From Gemmatimonadota bacterium (lineage in GTDB: Bacteria; Gemmatimonadota; Gemmatimonadetes; Gemmatimonadales; Gemmatimonadaceae): a DNA stretch of 64,000 bases. The notes under the pieces are model-generated. The model had not been told where the DNA came from. It searched no databases and worked only from the letters and a program-made list of their open reading frames with translations. A program made the position numbers and the translations under genes. The stretch lies in contig PMAE01000065.1 in the NCBI GenBank assembly GCA_003152485.1, positions 34,098 through 98,097 on the forward strand, read 5' to 3'. Below are positions 25,752 to 35,258 of the stretch, one piece after another (the stretch's first letter is position 1; every line of letters begins with the position of its first letter).

Positions 25752-28589
25752 ATGGATTCTGGTCCCATCACGACCTCGTTCAACGACGCCTACATCGCGG
25801 AGCTCTACGAGGCATTTCGCCGCGATCCGGCATCGGTCGATGATTCGTGGCGGCAGTTCTTCGAGGTCGCGCAGCGGTTCGCGGGCGGGTCATCCCCCGT
25901 GGCCGAGGGCGGCCCGGCGGACCCCGTCCTGCTCAAGAAGGCGGCGGGCGCGGCCGCCCTCATGCAGGCGACCCGCTCCTACGGCCATTTCGCCGTGCCG
26001 CTCGACCCGCTCGGGACTCCGCCCCTCGGCGCGCCGGAGCTGACCCCCGAGTTTCACGGGATCACCGAGGGCGACCTCGATCTGGTGCCGGGGAGTGCAC
26101 TGGGCTTCCCCCACATGGCCACGGCCGCAGATGTCATCCGACGGCTGCGGTTCCGGTACTCGACCACGCTGGGCATCGAGGTCACGCACCTGGCGGAAGA
26201 AGACGAGCGGAAATGGTTCCGCCAACTGTTGACGGCCGAGACCCTCACGCGCCCGCTCACATCCGAGGAGAAGCAGGCCGTTTTGGTTCGATTGACGGAG
26301 GTCGATGGGCTCGAGCGATTCATCGGCCGGGCCTATCCCAACGCCAAGCGGTTTTCGATCGAGGGCACGGACGCGCTCGTCCCAATGCTCGACGCGACGA
26401 TTGTCGAAGGGGCGGCCGCCGGGGCGCGGACGGTGGCGATCGCGATGGCGCATCGCGGGCGACTCAACGTGCTCGCCCACATTCTGGGCAAACCCTACGC
26501 CTCGATCTTCGACGAGTTCGAAGGGAAGCACGAGGACAGTGGCACCGGCGACGTCAAATACCACCTCGGCGCGCAGGGGACTCGCGTGCTGCCCGGGGGC
26601 GAAACGGTTGGGATCACGTTGGTGCCGAATCCCAGCCACCTGGAAATGGTCAACCCGGTCCTCGAAGGTATGGCGCGGGCGATGCAGCGAGATGGAGCCG
26701 AGCTCCATCACGAGCGCGTCATTCCGCTGTGCGTACATGGGGACGCGGCGTTTCCCGGTGAAGGCGTGGTCTCGGAGACGTTCAATCTCTCGCGGCTGGC
26801 CGGCTACGGTGTCGGTGGCACGGTGCACATCATCGTCAACAACCAAATCGGGTTCACGACCGACCCCTCGGAAGGGCGATCGACGCACTACGCCAGCGAC
26901 ATCGCCAAGGGATTCGACGTTCCGATCATCCATGTCAATGCCGATAACGCCGAGGCCTGCATCATCGCGGTCCGCATCGGCGTGGCGTACCGGACGCGCT
27001 TCCACAAGGATTTCCTGATCGACCTCGTGGGCTACCGTCGGCACGGCCATAACGAGGGCGACGAACCTGGCTTCACACAGCCGCTGGCCTCGCAATTGAT
27101 CAAGACCCATCCCACGGCCCGGGTGATTTGGGGAGAGCGATTGGTGCGCGAGGGGATTCTGACTGCGGCCGCGGTCGCGACGGCCGAGCGCGAGATGATG
27201 GACCGATTGACAGCGGTGCATGCGGAGGCGACCGCGGGCGCGGCGAAGGCGCCGGCGTATGATCCGCCGCATCCGCCGGTCAAGTTGCCGACGCGACCGT
27301 TGGAAACGGCCGTGGCGGCGGAGCGGCTGATCGCCTTGAACGAACGACTGCTGGCGTGGCCGTCGGGGTTCACGATTCACAGCCGTCTGGCGCGGACGCT
27401 GGCTCGTCGGCGGGACGCGCTTGGCCCGAAAGGCGCGATCGATTGGGGACACGCCGAGACGTTGGCATTCGCCTCCGTGCTCACCGAGGGGACGCCCGTA
27501 CGGTTGTCCGGGCAGGACGCGGAGCGCGGCACGTTTTCGCATCGGCATGCCGTGCTGCACGACACGAACACGGGCGCGCGATACATCCCGCTCCAGCACC
27601 TCGACGGCGCGGCGTTCGACATCTTCAACAGTCCGCTCTCCGAGACGGCGGTGCTCGGGTTCGAGTATGGCTACAGCGCCGTGGCGCCGGAGTCGCTGGT
27701 GTTGTGGGAAGCGCAATACGGCGATTTCGTCAACGTCGCGCAGCCGATCATCGACCAATTCCTCACGACCGACCGGACGAAGTGGGGGCAGGATTCGGAC
27801 GTAGTGTTGCTCCTCCCTCACGGATACGAGGGCGGGGGGCCGGAGCACTCGAGCGCCCGGCTCGAGCGGTTTCTGCAGATGTGCGCCGAGGAGAACATGG
27901 TCGTCGCCTATCCCACGACGGCCGCGCAGTACTTCCACATCCTGCGGCGCCACATCAAGACGCCGTCGCGCCGACCGTTGGTGCTCATGACGCCCAAGAG
28001 CTTGTTGCGGCTCGACCGTGCGGCGTCGCGGCTGGCGGACCTCTCGGCCGGACATTTCCAATCGGTCCTGGGTGATCCGCGGCGAGCGGAGCCGGAGCGG
28101 CAGGAAGAAGTGACTCGTGTCGTGTTCTGTGCTGGCAAGTTGTACTACGATCTCAGCGCGGTGGACCAGCCCCAGCACGTGGCGCTGATTCGGATCGAGC
28201 AACTCTACCCGTGGCCGCACGAGGGCGTGGCGTGGGCGCTCGATCGGTATCCGTCGGCCGACGAGGTGGTATGGGCGCAAGAAGAGCCCAAGAACATGGG
28301 CGCGTGGACGTTCGTCGCGCCGCGTCTTCGGGCCGCGGCGGGCCACGCGATTCCGGTGACGTACATCGGGCGTCCCGAGCGAGCGAGTCCGGCGGAAGGG
28401 TATCAGGCGTCGCACCAGCGCGAGCAATCGCGGATCGTGGCGGAGGTGCTCGGCCGGCCGCCGGTGAAGCCCGGTGGGACGGCGGCCGCCCAGGGCCTGG
28501 CGGCACCGACCGATGGTCGGGGTGTGACAAGCGAGGCGGTGGGTTCGTCGGCGCCCGCTGGGTCGGCGAGCGGGACCAAGAGCTCATAG
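25752..28589 (+). CDS. sucA: 2-oxoglutarate dehydrogenase E1 component
   Basis: ThDP-dependent E1 of the 2-oxoglutarate dehydrogenase complex (TCA cycle), 945 aa. The start at ATG 25752 matches the family N terminus (SFNDAYIAELYEAFRRDP); its ribosome site is poor, and ATG 25698 is a possible earlier start. Key segments are MAHRGRLNVLAH near residue 230, GTRVLPGG, VNPVLEGMARA, HGDAAFPGEGVVSETFNLS, IVNNQIGFTTDPSEGRST and, in the transketolase-like part, EYGYSAVAPESLVLWEAQYGDF. It lacks the E2-like N-terminal domain of actinobacterial Kgd. About 40 Pro/Ala/Gly-rich residues extend the C terminus beyond normal E1. No sucB is adjacent. The stop overlaps the next GTG start by one base. Confidence 0.93.
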   Translation: MDSGPITTSFNDAYIAELYEAFRRDPASVDDSWRQFFEVAQRFAGGSSPVAEGGPADPVLLKKAAGAAALMQATRSYGHFAVPLDPLGTPPLGAPELTPEFHGITEGDLDLVPGSALGFPHMATAADVIRRLRFRYSTTLGIEVTHLAEEDERKWFRQLLTAETLTRPLTSEEKQAVLVRLTEVDGLERFIGRAYPNAKRFSIEGTDALVPMLDATIVEGAAAGARTVAIAMAHRGRLNVLAHILGKPYASIFDEFEGKHEDSGTGDVKYHLGAQGTRVLPGGETVGITLVPNPSHLEMVNPVLEGMARAMQRDGAELHHERVIPLCVHGDAAFPGEGVVSETFNLSRLAGYGVGGTVHIIVNNQIGFTTDPSEGRSTHYASDIAKGFDVPIIHVNADNAEACIIAVRIGVAYRTRFHKDFLIDLVGYRRHGHNEGDEPGFTQPLASQLIKTHPTARVIWGERLVREGILTAAAVATAEREMMDRLTAVHAEATAGAAKAPAYDPPHPPVKLPTRPLETAVAAERLIALNERLLAWPSGFTIHSRLARTLARRRDALGPKGAIDWGHAETLAFASVLTEGTPVRLSGQDAERGTFSHRHAVLHDTNTGARYIPLQHLDGAAFDIFNSPLSETAVLGFEYGYSAVAPESLVLWEAQYGDFVNVAQPIIDQFLTTDRTKWGQDSDVVLLLPHGYEGGGPEHSSARLERFLQMCAEENMVVAYPTTAAQYFHILRRHIKTPSRRPLVLMTPKSLLRLDRAASRLADLSAGHFQSVLGDPRRAEPERQEEVTRVVFCAGKLYYDLSAVDQPQHVALIRIEQLYPWPHEGVAWALDRYPSADEVVWAQEEPKNMGAWTFVAPRLRAAAGHAIPVTYIGRPERASPAEGYQASHQREQSRIVAEVLGRPPVKPGGTAAAQGLAAPTDGRGVTSEAVGSSAPAGSASGTKSS

Positions 28590-31312
28590 TGCGACGCGGG
28601 GGGTGGGCACGGACGGCGTTCCTCGTCGGGTTCGCCGCCCAGATCGCGGTGGCGCCGCGCCCGGCGACCGCCCAGAGCCCGGCCGCGGTGCCGCTTGCCC
28701 CGGCCTACGGGCGCGGCGGAATCGCGGTGGCGGAACTCGTCGCCGGACTCGGGACCACGTCGCGTGTCCTGATGATCGGCGCGCATCCGGACGACGAGGA
28801 CACGCGGCTTCTCGCGTGGCTGGCGCGGGGGCAGCACGTGGAGGCGGCGTATCTCTCGCTCACGCGTGGCGACGGCGGGCAGAACCTGATCGGCAACGAA
28901 TTGGGTGACGCGCTGGGTGTGATCCGCACGGAGGAGCTGTTGGCGGCCCGCCGGATCGACGGCGCGCATCAATATTTCACACGTGCCTACGACTTCGGAT
29001 TTTCGAAGACGGCCGCCGAATCGTATTCCCACTGGCCGCACGACTCGCTGCTCAACGATGTGGTGACGGTCGTACGGGCATTTCGGCCGCACGTCATCAT
29101 CGCGGTGTTCTCCGGTACGCCGCGCGACGGGCATGGCCAACACCAGGTCTCCGGGCTGCTGGCCCGCGAGGCGTACGATGCGTCAGGCGACACGGTGCGG
29201 TTCCCCGTGACGCAGTACGGAGCCCCGTGGACGGCGACCAAATTCTATCGGGACCGATCGTATTTTGGTGCCGGCGAGAACTCGCTGGCGATCAACGTCG
29301 GCGCCTACGATCCGTTGTTGGGCGTGACCTATTCCGACATTGCGGCCGCGAGTCGCAGCCAACACAAATCGCAGGGATTCGGCAACATCGGATCCTCGGG
29401 ACCGGCGACCGCCTATCTCTACCGCGACGCGACCCGGGTGAGGGACGGCGTCGCGCCGGGGCACGAGCGATCGATGTTCGACGGGATCGACACCACGTGG
29501 GCTCGCTTTGCCGCAGTCGCGCCGGACGCGGCTACGCGAGGCGCGATCGATTCCATCCCGCTGCTGATTGGACGGATCAGGGCACGCTTCAGAGCGGACG
29601 CCCCGGGCGCGGTGGTCGACGAGCTGTCGCGACTGTGGGAGAAAGAGCTCGTGCTCTACACCCTCGCCGCAGGGCGGGAGCAAGCCGCTCTGGTGCCCGG
29701 CTCGGTACGGGCCAGCAGGGCGGCGGGTACATCCGTCGCACGGCGATCGCGCACCATGAACCTCAATGACGCCGAGACGACGGTCTCGGCATGTATCGCC
29801 CGCCTCGAGCGCGCCATGAATTTGGCGTCAGGCGCGGACCTGTACGCGACGACCGCGCACGATGTGGCGGCGCTCGGCTCGCCTGGCGCACGAGTAGCGG
29901 CCACCGTGGTCAATCACGGTGCGGTGCCCCTGCGGCTTCGGGCGGTGGGCTGGATGACGCCGACCGCGGGTGCGAGCCCGCCCATCACGGCGCCCCATTC
30001 CATCGGCCGCGATAGCACCTGGCGCGACACCGTGGCGGTCAATTCGACGGCCGTGACGCAGCCCTGGTGGTTGGTCACTCCCCGCAAGGGCGACCTGTTC
30101 GCGACACCGGTCTCGCGCATCGCCGAAGACCAGCGAGTGGACGGCGCGAGCGTACTCGTGGGCGTACTCGTGGGGGTGGAGACATCCGCTGGCACCACTG
30201 CATCACGGAGCATGGATTTTCAGTCGTTGGCCATCGAGCGCATTGCCGACCCGACGCGCGGTGAAGTCGACCGGCCGCTGGCCTTCGTTCCCGCCATCTC
30301 CCTCACGCTCGATCGCACGGTAGAATACGTGCCTGCTGGCGCGCCCATCGACCGGCCCATCCAAGTGCTCGTGCGATCCGGTGTCGACTCGGCGCGCGAG
30401 GTGACGGTGTCGCTGCAATTGCCACGGGGCCTCGTCCCGGATACGGTCAGCCGCCACGTCATGGTCCCGGCGCACGGGACGCGACGCGTTGATTTCCGAA
30501 TCACGGGCGCATTGTCGCCTGGCCAGGTCACATTGAGCGCGACGGCCGAGAGTAACGGGGCCACGTTCACCATGGGCTACATCCCGATCGAGTACGACCA
30601 TATCCGACCGCAGAAGATGTACCGGCCGGCCGTGATGGCCCTCAGCGTCGCCGACATCAAGGTTCCACCGGGCCTGACGGTCGCCTATATCGCGGGCGTC
30701 GGCGACAACGTGGAGCCCATGCTTGAACAGCTAGGCTTGCACGTGACCGTGCTCGACCCGGCATCCCTCCCGACGGCGGATCTGTCTCGATACACGACGG
30801 TCGTCGTGGGGCCTCGGGCCTACGAGGCGAGCGCAGACCTCGTGACGAACAACGGACGATTGCTCGATTTCGCCCGGAACGGCGGAACACTGGTGGTGCA
30901 ATACGGTCAATACGAGATGACGGGGTCGGCGATCATGCCGTATCCGATCACCCTCGACCGACCGGCTGCCCGCGTGACGGACGAGAACGCACCGGTCCGG
31001 GTTCTCGATCCGGCGTCGCCGCTGCTCTCCGCGCCGAACAGGGTGACGGATTCGGATTTCGCCGGGTGGGTGCAGGAACGATCGCTCTACATGCCGCATA
31101 CGTTCGATCCGCACTACCATGCGGTGTTGGCGATGAACGACCCTGATGAGGCGAGCAACGATGGCGCGATCCTCGTGGCATCCCTGGGCAAGGGGACCTA
31201 CGTGTATACGACGCTCTCGTTTTTCCGGCAGCTTCCCGCGGGCCTGCCGGGCGCGGCGCGACTGTTCGTGAATTTGTTGGGAGCGGGGCGTCGGTGCTGC
31301 GACGCCATGTGA
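28589..31312 (+). CDS. secreted PIG-L (LmbE-like) deacetylase, large form
   Basis: Exported protein of 907 aa starting at GTG 28589, inside the sucA stop (TAGTG). A signal peptide (WARTAFLVGFAAQIAVA...ATAQS) is followed by a PIG-L zinc deacetylase domain. Its AHPDDE metal motif is in MIGAHPDDEDTRLLAWLARG near residue 65 and a later His is in DGHGQHQVSG near 182. PIG-L enzymes remove N-acetyl groups from amino sugars. The middle (~residues 420-640) looks like beta-sandwich modules. The end (~690-900) resembles a GATase/ThuA-like fold (VAYIAGVGDNVEPMLEQLG, VVGPRAYEASADL). Large PIG-L proteins of this build are common in Gemmatimonadota and Bacteroidota. It overlaps the following binding-protein gene by 19 bases. 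Confidence 0.87.
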   Translation: MRRGGWARTAFLVGFAAQIAVAPRPATAQSPAAVPLAPAYGRGGIAVAELVAGLGTTSRVLMIGAHPDDEDTRLLAWLARGQHVEAAYLSLTRGDGGQNLIGNELGDALGVIRTEELLAARRIDGAHQYFTRAYDFGFSKTAAESYSHWPHDSLLNDVVTVVRAFRPHVIIAVFSGTPRDGHGQHQVSGLLAREAYDASGDTVRFPVTQYGAPWTATKFYRDRSYFGAGENSLAINVGAYDPLLGVTYSDIAAASRSQHKSQGFGNIGSSGPATAYLYRDATRVRDGVAPGHERSMFDGIDTTWARFAAVAPDAATRGAIDSIPLLIGRIRARFRADAPGAVVDELSRLWEKELVLYTLAAGREQAALVPGSVRASRAAGTSVARRSRTMNLNDAETTVSACIARLERAMNLASGADLYATTAHDVAALGSPGARVAATVVNHGAVPLRLRAVGWMTPTAGASPPITAPHSIGRDSTWRDTVAVNSTAVTQPWWLVTPRKGDLFATPVSRIAEDQRVDGASVLVGVLVGVETSAGTTASRSMDFQSLAIERIADPTRGEVDRPLAFVPAISLTLDRTVEYVPAGAPIDRPIQVLVRSGVDSAREVTVSLQLPRGLVPDTVSRHVMVPAHGTRRVDFRITGALSPGQVTLSATAESNGATFTMGYIPIEYDHIRPQKMYRPAVMALSVADIKVPPGLTVAYIAGVGDNVEPMLEQLGLHVTVLDPASLPTADLSRYTTVVVGPRAYEASADLVTNNGRLLDFARNGGTLVVQYGQYEMTGSAIMPYPITLDRPAARVTDENAPVRVLDPASPLLSAPNRVTDSDFAGWVQERSLYMPHTFDPHYHAVLAMNDPDEASNDGAILVASLGKGTYVYTTLSFFRQLPAGLPGAARLFVNLLGAGRRCCDAM

Positions 31313-32337
31313 CGGGTGCGCGAGGGTGCATGATCGCGCTCCTCCTCGTCGCCGCCTCCAGCTGTTCCCACGACCACCGGACTATCGTGCTGGTGTACTC
31401 GCCACACGGCAAGGAGCTGTTGGAGGATTACGCCAACCGATTCATGCGGGTCCATCCCGATATCGATCTCCAGTGGGACGATATGGGATCGACCGAGGTG
31501 CTGGACCGGGTGCGCGCGGAACGCGACAACCCGCAGGCCGACGTCTGGTTTGGCTCGCCCTCCGAGTTGTTCGAACGGGCGACGCGCGAGGGGTTGCTCG
31601 AAGCCTACACGCCGACGTGGGCATCGGAGGTGCCGTCCGAAGCGCACGACACGGCCAATTTCTGGTTCGGCACCTATCTCACCCCCGAGGTGATCGGATA
31701 CAACACCGAGGTGGTCACCGCCGCCGAGGCGCCGAAGGATTGGGACGATGTGCTCGAGCCGCGCTGGAAAGGGAAGCTCGTCCTCCGCGACCCGGTGGCT
31801 TCGGGCGGCATGCGGGCCATCTTCGGCGCCATCCTCGAGCGGTCGATCGCGGCGACCGGCTCGACGGCCGCAGGGTGGAATTGGCTCCGTCGGCTCGATG
31901 CCAACACCAAGGAGTACACGCTCAATCCGACGATTCTGTACCAGAAACTCGCCCGTCGCGAGGGGGTCGTCACGCTGTTCAACATGCCGGACTTGGCGAC
32001 GCTGCAGCAGCGCGCGCATATCCCCGTGAGCTACGTTTTTCCGGAGAGTGGGACGCCACTGCTCGTGGACGGGATCGCGATCGTGAAAGGGACGCGTCAT
32101 CCCAATGAAGCCCGCGCGTTTTACGAGTTCGTCACCACCCAGCCCATGCTGCTCGTCGCGGCGCGGGATCATCTCCGGATCCCAGCCCGCATCGACATCG
32201 ACGATGATTCGTTACCGGCGTGGATCCGCACCGCGCGCCAACAGATGAAGCCGATGCCCATGAATCGCGCCATGCTGGCGGACAGTCTCGACGAGTGGAT
32301 GACGTACTGGGACTCTCACATCCGGCACCGAGGCTAG
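31294..32337 (+). CDS. iron-type ABC transporter substrate-binding lipoprotein
   Basis: Extracellular solute-binding protein of 347 aa in the FbpA/AfuA-like group, feeding the ATPase and permease encoded next. It starts at GTG 31294 with a basic n-region and a hydrophobic stretch ending in Cys (CMIALLLVAASSC), suggesting a lipoprotein although the lipobox is not perfect. ATG 31330 is an alternative. Typical segments are IVLVYSPHGKELLEDYANRF, VDR-type LDRVRAERDNPQADVWFGS near residue 80, LTPEVIGYNTEVV near 130 and the DGIAIVKGTRHPNEARAFYEF end. Ferric iron is the most common ligand for this build, but phosphonate-like or other anions cannot be excluded. Confidence 0.85.
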   Translation: MLRRHVTGARGCMIALLLVAASSCSHDHRTIVLVYSPHGKELLEDYANRFMRVHPDIDLQWDDMGSTEVLDRVRAERDNPQADVWFGSPSELFERATREGLLEAYTPTWASEVPSEAHDTANFWFGTYLTPEVIGYNTEVVTAAEAPKDWDDVLEPRWKGKLVLRDPVASGGMRAIFGAILERSIAATGSTAAGWNWLRRLDANTKEYTLNPTILYQKLARREGVVTLFNMPDLATLQQRAHIPVSYVFPESGTPLLVDGIAIVKGTRHPNEARAFYEFVTTQPMLLVAARDHLRIPARIDIDDDSLPAWIRTARQQMKPMPMNRAMLADSLDEWMTYWDSHIRHRG

Positions 32338-32343
32338 CGCACC

Positions 32344-33552
32344 ATGTCCGGCGCCGGATCGCTTGCCCTCACGGACATCACCCGACGGTTCGGGGAGCCG
32401 ACTGTCGCGCCGGCGGTGGACCACGTCACGCTCAGCGTCGCCGAGGGCGAGCTGCTCGCGCTCGTGGGCGCGTCGGGGTCTGGAAAGACGACGACGCTCC
32501 GCATCGCCGCCGGCTACGAGCCGGCCGATGAAGGACGGGTCGAGCTAGATGGCCGCGACATCACGCGGCTTCCGCCGCAAAAGCGCGACTTCGGCATGGT
32601 ATTCCAACACTACGCGCTGTTCCCGCACCTCTCGGTCGAGGACAACGTCGCGTTCGGGCTCGAAGCGCGTGGAGTCGGACGCAGCGATCGGATCACTCGG
32701 GCGCGGGGCGCCTTGGCCGGCGTGGGACTCTCCGGCGCGGGACGCCGTCCGATCCAATCACTCTCGGGTGGCGAGCAGCAGCGGGTCGCCGTGGCCCGGG
32801 CGTTGGTGATCGAGCCCCGGGTGTTGCTACTCGACGAACCCCTCTCGAATCTCGACCCGACGTTACGCCAGGCGATGCGCGACGAGTTGCGCTCGATTCT
32901 GCGTCGCCAGCGGGTCACCGCGCTCTTCGTTACCCACGATCAGGAAGACGCGTTCGCGATCGCGGATCGCGTGGCGCTCATGGATCGAGGGCGCGTGATC
33001 CAAGTCGGCACGCCGGAAATGCTCTATGACGCACCCGCGACGCGTGCCGTAGCGCAGTTCGTGGGGCGGTCCACGCTCGTCCCGGCGCATGGGGAAGGGG
33101 ACCACGCGGTGATCACGATCGGGAGCGTCTCGTGCCGGGTGCGCGCTGTGTGCTCGTCCGGGTCACCGGGGCCCGGCTCGCTCGCCGTGCTGCGACCCGA
33201 GGGGCTTGGCCTCGCCCCGCCGGATTGGCCCGGCGCGTGGCCGGGCATCGTGCGGACGCGGCGGTTCGTGGGCGCGGTCTACGCCTATCGGGTCGCGGTC
33301 GCGGACAACCTGGTATTCGAAGTGCTGGCACCCGACAAGCTGGCAGAGGAAGGCGATCGGGTCGCCGTGCGCATCTTGCGACAACCGGTCGCGCTCGTGT
33401 GCGATGAGGGTCCGCCGACGGCGCCCCCCGCGGCGCTCGGCGCGGAGCCGGTCGCGTCGTCTGATACGGTCAGCACACTGCGAGCATCGGCGTCGCCGGC
33501 ATTGGCGTCGCCGGCATCGGGGTCGATCCGACCGGGTGTCAGCCGTGCGTAA
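32344..33552 (+). CDS. ABC transporter ATP-binding protein (FbpC/PotA-like)
   Basis: ATPase of the importer, 402 aa. It has Walker A GASGSGKTTTLR near residue 44, Q-loop VFQHYALFPHLSVEDNVAFGL near 88, signature LSGGEQQRVAVARAL near 140, Walker B VLLLDEPLSNLDPTLR near 162 and H-loop THDQEDAFA near 197. The C-terminal ~150 residues form a TOBE-type regulatory domain. The last ~35 residues are a low-complexity Ala/Ser/Pro tail made by short internal repeats (SASPALASPASGS). It lies 6 bases after the binding-protein gene and overlaps the permease start. Confidence 0.91.
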   Translation: MSGAGSLALTDITRRFGEPTVAPAVDHVTLSVAEGELLALVGASGSGKTTTLRIAAGYEPADEGRVELDGRDITRLPPQKRDFGMVFQHYALFPHLSVEDNVAFGLEARGVGRSDRITRARGALAGVGLSGAGRRPIQSLSGGEQQRVAVARALVIEPRVLLLDEPLSNLDPTLRQAMRDELRSILRRQRVTALFVTHDQEDAFAIADRVALMDRGRVIQVGTPEMLYDAPATRAVAQFVGRSTLVPAHGEGDHAVITIGSVSCRVRAVCSSGSPGPGSLAVLRPEGLGLAPPDWPGAWPGIVRTRRFVGAVYAYRVAVADNLVFEVLAPDKLAEEGDRVAVRILRQPVALVCDEGPPTAPPAALGAEPVASSDTVSTLRASASPALASPASGSIRPGVSRA

Positions 33553-35206
33553 GCGATCCGCGTTGTGGATCGCGATCCCGCTGTTGGTTCTGCTGGTATT
33601 AGTGGTCGTCTATCCCAATGTCGCGGTGGTGGCGGGAAGCTTTGGCCGGGGACTCGGCTACTGGCGCGCGTTCGCGTCCAGTCCCTCCGATCGCGAAGCG
33701 CTGTGGACGAGCCTCTGGATCTCCGTCGTCTCGGTCGTCGCGTCGGTCGCCGTTGGCCTCCCGTTGGCATTCCTGATGACGCGGACGGAGTTTCGTGGCC
33801 GGCGGGTCCTGCAGGCGGCCGCCACGTTGCCCGGGGCGCTGCCACCATTGGTGGGAGTCATCGCCTTTCTCTTCCTCTACGGTGAGAGCGGCGTCGTCAC
33901 CCGCGTCGTCCAACTAATCCTGCGTCGCGATGCACCGCCGTGGACGTTCTCCGGGGCGTGGGCCATCGTGTTCGTCCACGCATACACGATGTACGTCTAC
34001 GTGTACCTGTTCGTGTCGGCGGGGCTCGAGCGCTACGACAGTGCGCTCGACGAAGCGGCGTCGGGACTCGGGGCCGGGGCGTTCCGGCGATTGCGCCGGG
34101 TGACGCTGCCGATGCTGACCCCCGCACTCGCGGGCGCGTGCCTCCTGGTGTTCATGAGTTCCCTCGGCTCCTTTTCGGCCCCGTACGTCTTCGGCGGGGG
34201 ACTCCGGGTGCTGGCAACGCAGATCGTCACCTCGCGGCTGAATGGCGCGATGGGTGTCGCTTACGTGGAGACGACGGTGCTCGCGGTGAGTGCGGTGGCG
34301 GCGCTGGCGCTGCTACGGTGGTTCGAGGGGCGTCGGCGATATGCGGCGAGCGGGAAAGGGCGTGCGTTGCGGGTCCCGTTTCGGTCGCCCCTGGCTCGCG
34401 CACTCACGCTGCCGGTAGCCGTGATCGTGGTGCTCGTGTTGGTGCTTCCCCACCTCATGATCATTCTCGTGTCGTTCGCCCGAGACGGCGCGTGGACGAC
34501 CCAGGTCCTGCCGCCCGAATACACGTGGGACAACTTCCGACGACTGGCGACCGACGCATCGCTGCTGCGCCCCATCCGCAACAGCGTGATCATGACACTG
34601 CTCGCAACCGCCGGAAACGTCATCGTGTGCTCGGTGGCCGCGTACCTGCTCGTCTTCCGCCGTTTTCCCGGCCGCCGTCTGCTCGGCGTGTTGGTCGCAT
34701 TGCCGTGGGCGATCCCGCCGACCGCGATCGCGATCGGGCTCGCGTCAACGTTCAATCGTACGGATCTCTCGACCGCGCGCATCCTGCTCGTCGGCACCTT
34801 CTGGATCTTGCCGCTCGCATACTTCATCCGGGGAGTGCCGTTGGTCGCGTCCGCGGTAGAGGGCTCACTCCGGCAGCTCGATCCTTCACTCGAGGAAGCG
34901 GCCCGGGGCTTGGGGGCCGGCTGGTGGCAGACGCTGCGACACGTGATCTACCCCGCAGCACGTCCCGGCCTGGTGGCGGGCGCAACGCTGGCCGCGATCA
35001 CGGCGATCGGCGAATTCGTGGCGAGCGAAGTGTTGTACACCCACACCAGCCGTCCGATCTCGGTCGAGATCCTGGCTCAGGTCCGCGCGTTTGCGTTCGG
35101 CACCGCGGCCGCGTACAGCGTTGTGCTCATCGGCATCGTGTTGCTGATCACGCTGCTCGCGCGCGCGGCGGAAGGGCGCCGTGGGGTCATGGCGTTAAGG
35201 AGTTAG
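33536..35206 (+). CDS. two-domain iron-type ABC transporter permease (FbpB-like)
   Basis: Membrane subunit of 556 aa made of two fused permease halves, so one chain would form the whole channel. GTG 33536 and GTG 33545 are both possible starts inside the ATPase gene; the ORF-track start upstream is a shadow. The first hydrophobic segment is ALWIAIPLLVLLVLVVVYP. Each half ends in a coupling-helix EAA loop: LDEAASGLGAGAFRRLRRVTLPML near residue 180 and LEEAARGLGAGWWQTLRHVIYPAA near 460. These are the contacts with the ATPase. The two-half layout is typical of ferric-iron (FbpB/SfuB) and thiamine (ThiP) systems. Confidence 0.9.
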   Translation: MSAVRKRSALWIAIPLLVLLVLVVVYPNVAVVAGSFGRGLGYWRAFASSPSDREALWTSLWISVVSVVASVAVGLPLAFLMTRTEFRGRRVLQAAATLPGALPPLVGVIAFLFLYGESGVVTRVVQLILRRDAPPWTFSGAWAIVFVHAYTMYVYVYLFVSAGLERYDSALDEAASGLGAGAFRRLRRVTLPMLTPALAGACLLVFMSSLGSFSAPYVFGGGLRVLATQIVTSRLNGAMGVAYVETTVLAVSAVAALALLRWFEGRRRYAASGKGRALRVPFRSPLARALTLPVAVIVVLVLVLPHLMIILVSFARDGAWTTQVLPPEYTWDNFRRLATDASLLRPIRNSVIMTLLATAGNVIVCSVAAYLLVFRRFPGRRLLGVLVALPWAIPPTAIAIGLASTFNRTDLSTARILLVGTFWILPLAYFIRGVPLVASAVEGSLRQLDPSLEEAARGLGAGWWQTLRHVIYPAARPGLVAGATLAAITAIGEFVASEVLYTHTSRPISVEILAQVRAFAFGTAAAYSVVLIGIVLLITLLARAAEGRRGVMALRS

Positions 35207-35258
35207 CTTTCCTGGGTAACGCGGCGCGACTCGCGCCCGTGCACGCAGCGAGGGCACC

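Noticed and set aside
25890-28427. 845-aa minus-strand ORF opposite sucA
   Set aside because: It lies entirely antisense to a clear 2-oxoglutarate dehydrogenase E1 and has no recognisable domain; long antisense ORFs are expected at this GC content.
25752-28589. Actinobacterial-type Kgd (multifunctional 2-oxoglutarate decarboxylase)
   Set aside because: The length (945 aa) and N terminus match ordinary E1; the E2-like catalytic domain found in Kgd is absent.
30148-30176. Short direct repeat GGCGTACTCGTG inside the PIG-L gene
   Set aside because: Only two copies encoding LVGVLVGV; consistent with chance duplication within a beta strand.
33489-33530. Short repeats in the tail of the FbpC-like ATPase gene
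   Set aside because: They encode a low-complexity Ala/Ser/Pro tail and show no array structure or regulatory position.
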